Source: Paenibacillus selenitireducens (GTDB taxonomy: Bacteria > Bacillota > Bacilli > Paenibacillales > Paenibacillaceae). Taken from it: 64,000 bases of DNA. The stretch's first letter is position 1; each line of letters opens with the position of its first letter. This document shows positions 58,281-64,000 of this stretch, one piece after another. The position numbers were made by a program, and so were the translations under genes. The notes below the pieces were generated by a model that was not told the origin of the DNA, ran no database searches, and saw nothing but the letters and a program-made list of their open reading frames with translations. The stretch is taken from NCBI RefSeq assembly GCF_002021565.1, contig NZ_MSZX01000003.1, positions 545,440 through 609,439 on the forward strand, in the 5' to 3' direction.

Positions 58281-59975
58281 ATGCTGCACTGGGCACATGA
58301 TCTATTGGAGAAATACCCGGAACTGGCGATATTCCTAACGTTAGGTATTGGCTATGCCGTAGGCAAGATTAGAATCGGATCTTTCAAAGTGGGTGCTGTG
58401 ACAGGGACGCTGCTCACCGGGGTGCTTGTCGGTCAATTAGATATCACGGTGGCACCCGTCGTGAAATCGTTCTTCTTCTTGCTCTTCTTATTCGCGATGG
58501 GGTATCAGGTAGGCCCGCAATTCGTGCATGGCTTGAAGAAAGAAGGGTTGCCCCAAGTACTCTTCGCTGTCATTGTATGTGTCGTCGGTCTAGCCTCCGC
58601 GTATGCGGGTGCGCTTATTCTTGGTTATAATCCGGGACAAGGCGCAGGACTGCTATCAGGTGCGCTTACGCAATCTGCAGCCATCGGCGTAGCCTCCGAC
58701 TCGATTAACGCATTACATCTCGCACCCGAAGAACAGAAATCCATGATTAGTTTCGTGGTCGTAGGGTATGCCATTACCTATATATTCGGGACCATCGGTG
58801 CTGCTTGGTTCCTATCATCCATCGGACCCAAAATTCTTCGTATCAATCTTGTAGAAGAGTGCAAGAAACTGGAGGAGCAGGTGGGCGTTACCGCGACGAA
58901 TGAGGAAGTAAGTTCGAGTTATCGCTTCAACGTATATCGCGCCTATCGCGTGGAGAGTTCGCATTATATTGGTAAAACCATTGAAGAGATTGAACAATTC
59001 TTCAGGGACAAAGGGAACCGGATCTTTATCCTTAAGGTCAAAACGCTCGAAGGCATGGTGGATGCAACGCCCCAAATGACCCTGCGGTCGAATGACATTG
59101 TCGTCGTAGGGATGACCAAGCAGAATATGGACATGTTCGTTGATGACGTGATCGGCGAGGAGGTTTTTGACGAAGATTTCTTCGATTTCTCGATTGAAAC
59201 CTTGGATGTGGTCGTCAGCAGCAAAGCGGTTAGAGGTATGACCATTCATGATATTTCTTTCAAAACATTAACCCGTGGTGTCTATGTACAAGGTATCAAA
59301 AGGCAAGGCGAGATGCTTCCGCGTCGCGTTAACACGAAGGTGCATCGTGGCGATGTGCTTATCCTTGTTGGACCGCAATCGGCTGTGGATGGCGTGGCGA
59401 AAAAGATTGGCTATCCAGCTCATCGAACGAGTGAGTCTGACATGATCTTCGTCGGGTTCGGGGTATTGCTGGGCGGTCTGATTGGTATTCCAACCGCGCA
59501 TATTGCAGGGATCCCCTTAAGCCTAACGACGAGTGGAGGAGCTCTCATTATGGGATTGATCTTTGGGTGGCTGCGGTCGTTGTATCCAACATTCGGCCGC
59601 ATTCCCGAAGGGGCTGTATGGGTATTTAATAATGTCGGCTTAACGACATTCGTCGCTGTGGTAGGCATATCTGCAGGACCTGGGTTCGTATCAGGCATTA
59701 AGCAATCGGGACTCAGCATGTTTATTGCCGGGATCTTCGTCACACTCATTCCCCTCCTCGTAGGCGTACTGATTGGGAAGTATTTCTTCAAGTTCCATCC
59801 TGCCATTACGCTTGGCGCTTGTGCCGGCTCACAGACAACGACGGCAGCGATCGGTGCGATTACAGAGGCTGCGAAGAGTCAAGTCCCGGTATTGGGTTAC
59901 ACCGTTACCTATGCGGTCGGAAATATTCTACTGACGGTCTGGGGAGCCATTATCGTCGCTTTATTACCACATTAG
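58281..59975 (+). CDS. aspT: Aspartate:alanine exchanger (AspT family)
   Basis: A 564-residue antiporter. Two membrane halves of about five helices each (residues about 10-185 and 385-560) flank a cytoplasmic region with two TrkA-C domains (about 205-375, e.g. RVESSHYIGKTIEEIEQFFR and GMTIHDISFKTLTRGVYVQG). AspT imports aspartate in exchange for alanine, which carries net charge outward. CAAGGAGGAACCCT precedes ATG 58281. The next gene encodes the matching decarboxylase, so the pair forms the known proton-motive cycle. Confidence 0.9.
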   Translation: MLHWAHDLLEKYPELAIFLTLGIGYAVGKIRIGSFKVGAVTGTLLTGVLVGQLDITVAPVVKSFFFLLFLFAMGYQVGPQFVHGLKKEGLPQVLFAVIVCVVGLASAYAGALILGYNPGQGAGLLSGALTQSAAIGVASDSINALHLAPEEQKSMISFVVVGYAITYIFGTIGAAWFLSSIGPKILRINLVEECKKLEEQVGVTATNEEVSSSYRFNVYRAYRVESSHYIGKTIEEIEQFFRDKGNRIFILKVKTLEGMVDATPQMTLRSNDIVVVGMTKQNMDMFVDDVIGEEVFDEDFFDFSIETLDVVVSSKAVRGMTIHDISFKTLTRGVYVQGIKRQGEMLPRRVNTKVHRGDVLILVGPQSAVDGVAKKIGYPAHRTSESDMIFVGFGVLLGGLIGIPTAHIAGIPLSLTTSGGALIMGLIFGWLRSLYPTFGRIPEGAVWVFNNVGLTTFVAVVGISAGPGFVSGIKQSGLSMFIAGIFVTLIPLLVGVLIGKYFFKFHPAITLGACAGSQTTTAAIGAITEAAKSQVPVLGYTVTYAVGNILLTVWGAIIVALLPH

Positions 59976-60024
59976 AATTTAAAAAAGGCTCGCCATCATG
60001 ATATGACAAAGGAGCATGCTACAC

Positions 60025-61647
60025 ATGACGGATAATTTGCAGCGTCGGGAACTGGAAGAAACCTATGGGAAGCTGAGCCCCTTTGAGCTTAAAGATAAAT
60101 TGATCAGCTATGCGGAAGACGGGGCGAAGAAAAGCACGAAAATCATGTTGAATGCAGGTCGAGGAAATCCGAATTGGATTGCTGCAACACCGCGTGAAGC
60201 CTTCTTTACACTAGGTCAATATGCGGTGGTGGAAGCGCGGCGCGTAAGGAGTGACGGTAATTTGGCAGGGATGGCGAAGAAAGAAGGCATCTATGACCGT
60301 TTTAAGGTGTACGCCGAGCAGCATGCAGACCACCCGGGGATGGAGTTCTTGAAGAAGGCGGTCGAATACGGAATTACATCCCAAGGGTTTGATCCCGATG
60401 CGTGGGTGCATGAGCTGGTGGATGGCATCATTGGAGACAACTACCCGGTACCGGACCGCATGCTTCGCCATATGGAAGAGACGGTGAATGATTATATCAT
60501 TCAAGAGGTGTATGGGGACAAGGACATTGGGAAATTCGATCTCTTCGCTGTGGAAGGCGCGACGGCAGCGATGTGCTATATTTTCGATACCTTGATTTCC
60601 AATGCGCTGCTTCGTCCTGGTGATAAAATCGCGATCATGGTCCCGATCTTTACACCATATCTGGAGATCCCTCACTTGCCGAGATATCATTTCGATACCG
60701 TCGAGATTCAAGCATCTGAGCTAAGAGAGGACGGGTCTCATACTTGGCAGTATCCGATTTCGGAGTTGGAGAAGCTGAAGGACCCCAACATCAAAGCGCT
60801 GTTCATCGTTAATCCGAGCAATCCGCCTTCGGTTGCCATTCAGCCGGAGTCGGTCCATCAATTGAAAGAAATCGTCACCCAGCATAATCCCGAACTGATG
60901 ATCATCTCGGATGATGTGTATTGTACGTTTGTGGATGAATTTCGGTCTTTGATGACAGATATGCCGTATAACACGATTGGCGTGTATTCGTTCTCGAAGT
61001 ATTTTGGCGTAACAGGTTGGCGGCTTGGGGTTGTTGCGGTGCATGAGCATAATATTTTCGATGAGAAAATAAAGCGGCTGCCTCCCTATGAAGCAGAACG
61101 TCTTGCCCGCCGATATGGTGCTTTAACGGAGCATCCGGAGGAGATTAAGTTCATTGATCGGATGGTTGCTGATAGTCGCCAAGTCGCATTAAATCATACG
61201 GCGGGATTGTCGACACCGCAGCAGGTACAGATGACCTTAATGTCAATTTACGCATTGCTGGATCGGGAGGATGTCTATAAGAAGCAGACGATGGAAATCT
61301 GCAGGAGACGTCAGAAATTGCTCTACGAAGGGCTCGGCATCGAACTCCAGCATGATCCATACGATGCCGCGTATTATTCTGAGCTGGATATTATGGAATG
61401 GGCTCAACGCACGCATGGGAAGGAATTTGGCGATTATCTGGAGAAGAATTATTCGCCAATCGACATTCTGTTCCGACTGGCAGAAGAACATTCCATCGTG
61501 CTGCTGAATGGCGGGGGATTCCGAGGACCAGCATGGTCTGTTCGCTTCTCGCTTGCCAATCTGGATGATGAATCTTATCTCCATATTGGACAGATGGTTC
61601 GTCAAACGGTGGAAGCCTATGTAACAGCATGGAAGGATTCGAAGTAA
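60025..61647 (+). CDS. aspD: Aspartate 4-decarboxylase (bifunctional aspartate aminotransferase)
   Basis: A 540-residue PLP enzyme of the AspD family, near the usual length of about 530. ELEETYGKLSPFELKDKLI and MLNAGRGNPNWIA open the protein; the PLP Lys is Lys325 in VYSFSKYFGVTGWRLG; NPSNPPSVAI and ISDDVYCTFVDEF give the cofactor Asn and Asp/Tyr positions. It converts aspartate to alanine and CO2, consuming a cytoplasmic proton. ATG 60025 has AAAGGAGC upstream; ATG 60016 is also in frame. It lies 49 bases after aspT and is co-transcribed. Confidence 0.93.
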   Translation: MTDNLQRRELEETYGKLSPFELKDKLISYAEDGAKKSTKIMLNAGRGNPNWIAATPREAFFTLGQYAVVEARRVRSDGNLAGMAKKEGIYDRFKVYAEQHADHPGMEFLKKAVEYGITSQGFDPDAWVHELVDGIIGDNYPVPDRMLRHMEETVNDYIIQEVYGDKDIGKFDLFAVEGATAAMCYIFDTLISNALLRPGDKIAIMVPIFTPYLEIPHLPRYHFDTVEIQASELREDGSHTWQYPISELEKLKDPNIKALFIVNPSNPPSVAIQPESVHQLKEIVTQHNPELMIISDDVYCTFVDEFRSLMTDMPYNTIGVYSFSKYFGVTGWRLGVVAVHEHNIFDEKIKRLPPYEAERLARRYGALTEHPEEIKFIDRMVADSRQVALNHTAGLSTPQQVQMTLMSIYALLDREDVYKKQTMEICRRRQKLLYEGLGIELQHDPYDAAYYSELDIMEWAQRTHGKEFGDYLEKNYSPIDILFRLAEEHSIVLLNGGGFRGPAWSVRFSLANLDDESYLHIGQMVRQTVEAYVTAWKDSK

Positions 61648-61852
61648 TCGAAGGAATCAAAGGAATCGAAATAACGGGCGGCTGCGGCAAGGCCACTGAA
61701 AAAGTACCTTCAACCTAAATAAGCGAGCCTGCCTCGATATTTATTAAGGAAAGTCTGCTCGAGGAATGGGTGAATAAATATTGACTCGATCATGGCCGTA
61801 ATGATGTACACCCAATTCGTATGAGGAAACTAAGTAAGAATAGATACAAGAG

Positions 61853-61894
61853 AGAGGCGACTATTCGTTCATAATTGAACAAATAGTCGCCTCT
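61853..61894. terminator. Stable hairpin, possible late terminator of aspT-aspD
   Basis: AGAGGCGACTATT at 61853-61865 is exactly complementary to AATAGTCGCCTCT at 61882-61894, with an inner GTTC/GAAC helix. Only TAAATTAG follows, so termination is uncertain. It lies 205 bases after aspD. Confidence 0.5.
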
Positions 61895-61976
61895 TAAATT
61901 AGAACCATCATAGAAATGAAAAACATAAGTTATGCAGTACCTTCGGTCTTTCGACTGAACTTTTTTCTCCCCTTAA

Positions 61977-62166
61977 TGCTATGTTGGATATATGCAGGGT
62001 AAGACGACCGACGGAGCTTTGCTACTCATCTATATTGGATTTATGTAGGATAGGAGCCATGAATTGACTGTTACTGGCGTTATTCATCCTTGTATGTTGG
62101 AAATATACACTATAGACGCTTAAATATAGGCAAATCCGTTAAAGTTATTGGATTTATCCAACATAG
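61977..62166. repeat. Second cluster of dispersed intergenic repeat units
   Basis: Four variants of the family at 25066-25253: 61981-62000 (ATGTTGGATATATGCAGGGT), 62031-62050 (TATATTGGATTTATGTAGGA), 62093-62114 (with TTGGAAATATACACTATA) and 62146-62166 (TATTGGATTTATCCAACATA). Spacing is about 30-60 bases. The gene-free stretch 61648-62702 also contains a hairpin, a perfect palindrome and IS-like ends. Confidence 0.7.
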
Positions 62167-62207
62167 CAATCTTCATCTTTATCTGCATCATCGTTATTGT
62201 TCCCACA

Positions 62208-62251
62208 ATAGAATTTTTAGTTTCGATGTATCGAAACTAAAAATTCTATTT
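62208..62251. repeat. Perfect 44-base palindrome (21-base arms, 2-base centre)
   Basis: The arm 62208-62228 (AATAGAATTTTTAGTTTCGA plus T) is exactly complementary to 62231-62251, with GT between. It is A/T-rich, has no T run outside the stem and no gene within 450 bases, so it is not an ordinary terminator. Could be a recombination or replication structure, a transposon end pair, or a protein binding site. Confidence 0.95.
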
Positions 62252-62702
62252 GGCGATAAAAACCACCTCTAAACGCGGTCGCTCATCTGTGAATGGACCT
62301 CGACAGAGCTTTTTCTCATAACACAAATTTTTCAGTGCCCTCGCTGCGGCTGCCTGTTTGATCCGATGATTAGAAACAATCACGGCACTGAACTGCACTG
62401 CACGACATCACGAAAAATGTCGTTCATCGTTTTTTCATTGATTGGAACATGAAGGGCTTGTTTTGCATATACATCAAGTATTTCAAGTACTGGATGTCAT
62501 TAAGAATGGATAATAACAGCATCGATCAAGTGCACCGAAATTTAGAGGATTTGGCGCAACGCGTTCAAACCATATTTTGAAGTTCATCATAAAAATCACA
62601 CATAGAGCCCATCGCTCGGGAAATCGAGGAGAGGGCTTCATTTTGGTTCACATATGTTATGATAGTAACAAAGGATTTTGAAGTTAAGTAGGAGTGGGTA
62701 GG

Positions 62703-64000
62703 ATGGTGCAGTTGCCGATTCAATCGGTGCTTCCGGCACTGAAGCTTAAGCTGCAGGAGGCGCCCAACGCCGTTCTTGTTGCCGCGCCAGGGGCAGGGAA
62801 AACGACGCAAGTGCCGTTGGCATTATTGCATGAACCTTGGTTAGAAGATCGACAGATCATTATGCTGGAGCCGCGCCGGTTGGCGGCGAGATCCGCAGCA
62901 GCGTATATGGCATCCCTACTCGGAGAGCAGGTAGGGCAGACCGTGGGCTACCGGGTACGGCATGATACGCGTGTCAGTACGAAGACACGGATTGAAGTCG
63001 TGACAGAAGGGGTACTCACCAGAATGCTTCAAGAGGACCCGGCTTTAGAGCATGTCGGACTTCTTATTTTCGATGAATTTCACGAACGTAATCTGCATGC
63101 AGATGTAGGGTTGGCGCTTGCGCTGGAGTCGCAAGCCGTGCTGCGGGATGATTTGCGCATCCTGGTGATGTCCGCAACCTTAGATGCGGAGCTGATTGCC
63201 GAGTTGTTACAGCAAGCGCCGATCGTTCGAAGCGAAGGGCACATGTATCCCATTGTGACTCATCATGCGGCACTTCGTATGGAGGGGAAAATGGAGCCGG
63301 CCGTCGCCGCTGCCATTATGCAAGCGATGCAGCAGGATGAAGGCGATGCGCTTGTCTTCCTGCCGGGAGCGGGTGAGATCCGACGAACAGCCGCCTTATT
63401 GGATGAACGTCTTAAGGGTACGGGGATGCAGGTCCGGATTGCACCGTTGTATGGCAGCTTATCGCAGGAGGAGCAAGATGCAGCAATTGCGCCGAGTACG
63501 ACAGGGGAACGCAAGGTTGTGCTTGCGACATCGATTGCGGAGACCAGCTTGACTGTCGAAGGTGTTCGCATCGTTATCGATAGCGGATGGATGCGAGTGC
63601 CCCGATTCTCTCCGCGAACCGGAATGATGAGATTGGAGACGATTCGCGTCTCACGGGCTTCGGCGGATCAACGACGAGGACGTGCAGGACGTGTCGCGCC
63701 AGGAGTCTGTTATCGACTCTGGACGGCAGAGGAGGATCGCCACCTAGCGGCCCGAACAGCGCCGGAGATGCTGGAAGCAGATCTAGCGTCGCTGGTGCTG
63801 GAACTTGCCGCGTGGGGCGCCGAGCCGGACGCGCTGCGCTGGCTGGATGCACCGCCAGCGCCTGCGGTAGCGCAAGCGCGCGAGCTGCTGCGCCAGCTGG
63901 GCGCGCTCGACGCCCGCGGCGCGGTCACCGCGCACGGGCGCAGCCTCGCGGCGCTGCCGCTGCACCCGCGGCTCGCGCACATGCTGCGCCACGCCGAGCC
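62703..64000 (+). CDS. hrpB: ATP-dependent helicase HrpB, 5' part (cut by window end)
   Basis: 432 N-terminal residues of a DExH helicase of about 830. Walker A is AAPGAGKTTQ (about residues 27-36), motif Ia LEPRRLAARSAA, motif II DEFHER at about 124-129, motif III VMSATLDAE, motif V ATSIAETSLT and motif VI QRRGRAGRV. AALPLHPRLAHML near the cut is the HrpB-specific segment. Bacterial HrpB is a putative RNA helicase of uncertain role. AGGAGTGGG precedes ATG 62703. From about 63775 the base composition becomes strikingly G/C-rich, unlike the rest of the gene. Confidence 0.92.
   Translation, partial: MVQLPIQSVLPALKLKLQEAPNAVLVAAPGAGKTTQVPLALLHEPWLEDRQIIMLEPRRLAARSAAAYMASLLGEQVGQTVGYRVRHDTRVSTKTRIEVVTEGVLTRMLQEDPALEHVGLLIFDEFHERNLHADVGLALALESQAVLRDDLRILVMSATLDAELIAELLQQAPIVRSEGHMYPIVTHHAALRMEGKMEPAVAAAIMQAMQQDEGDALVFLPGAGEIRRTAALLDERLKGTGMQVRIAPLYGSLSQEEQDAAIAPSTTGERKVVLATSIAETSLTVEGVRIVIDSGWMRVPRFSPRTGMMRLETIRVSRASADQRRGRAGRVAPGVCYRLWTAEEDRHLAARTAPEMLEADLASLVLELAAWGAEPDALRWLDAPPAPAVAQARELLRQLGALDARGAVTAHGRSLAALPLHPRLAHMLRHAE

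Larger units (their letters stand above)
61677..62354. mobile_element. Possible insertion-sequence remnant or non-autonomous element (inverted ends)
   Basis: The 27 bases at 61677-61703 (ending CACTGAAAAA) and the inverse complement of 62328-62354 agree at 22 of 27 positions. They enclose 678 bases without a gene but with four intergenic repeat units, a hairpin and a 44-base palindrome. Ends with this shape occur on transposons, but no transposase frame is present, so it would be a remnant or MITE-like element. No target duplication was identified. Confidence 0.45.

Noticed and set aside
62449..62580. 43-residue plus-strand frame ending RNLEDLAQRVQTIF
   Set aside because: No ribosome site or recognised family; could be a decayed gene fragment but support is too thin to annotate.

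Overview
The window reads as a chromosomal stretch of a Paenibacillus-like member of the Bacillota. Pointers are the LplABC-type sugar importers with large membrane-bound AraC-type regulators, strong GGAGG ribosome binding sites, many intrinsic terminators, a Btr/FeuABC-type iron-siderophore locus with Fur boxes, and carbohydrate-active enzymes interleaved with AraC regulators. This assignment is inference from gene content. No rRNA, tRNA, CRISPR array, intact insertion sequence or prophage was seen.

Layout. 1-8.4 kb: an oligosaccharide-use locus (3' end of a GH88 unsaturated uronyl hydrolase, GH29 alpha-L-fucosidase, lipoprotein binding protein, two permeases, AraC-type sensor-regulator with a cre-like site before it). 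8.4-11.0 kb: two GNAT acetyltransferases and an MFS pump on the minus strand. 11.1-15.3 kb: MarR regulator and a heterodimeric ABC exporter behind a near-consensus promoter whose -10 touches a palindrome. 15.4-24.9 kb: an endonuclease/exonuclease/phosphatase-fold protein, a DUF438/hemerythrin/PAS protein with an FNR-like site, GH127 beta-L-arabinofuranosidase with a divergent AraC regulator, RDD and LURP-one-like proteins, and another AraC regulator divergent from a sugar isomerase/oxidoreductase pair. 24.9-25.6 kb: a gene-free repeat zone (octamer tandem repeat, inverted intergenic units, a long imperfect hairpin). 25.6-29.3 kb: a second copy of the heterodimeric exporter. 29.4-36.3 kb: YhgE/Pip-type membrane protein, OmpR/HK two-component pair, HelD, and a predicted small RNA. 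36.4-41.5 kb: YxeA-like and PLDc_N-like small proteins, an RND exporter and its TetR regulator with two flanking operators. 41.5-48 kb: a Fur-controlled siderophore locus (btr-feuABC-esterase) whose esterase is a tandem fusion. 48-58.2 kb: MFS/ArsR divergent pair, LacD aldolase, small zinc-ribbon and DUF2085 proteins, amidase-domain protein, flippase, nitroreductase, NTF2-like, DUF2087, GIY-YIG and pirin proteins. 58.2-61.7 kb: aspT-aspD, an aspartate/alanine exchange and decarboxylation module. 61.7-62.7 kb: a gene-free zone with IS-like inverted ends, the same intergenic repeat family as at 25 kb and a near-perfect 44-base palindrome. 62.7 kb to the end: hrpB, cut by the window edge.

Themes: polysaccharide-fragment import and cytoplasmic hydrolysis; several export systems each with its own switch; iron acquisition; and two repeat-rich gene-free zones holding the least explained DNA. 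I found no wholly new multi-gene system. The strongest undescribed candidates are the predicted ~78-nt RNA before helD, the ~267-nt hairpin before the second exporter pair, and the shared intergenic repeat family.
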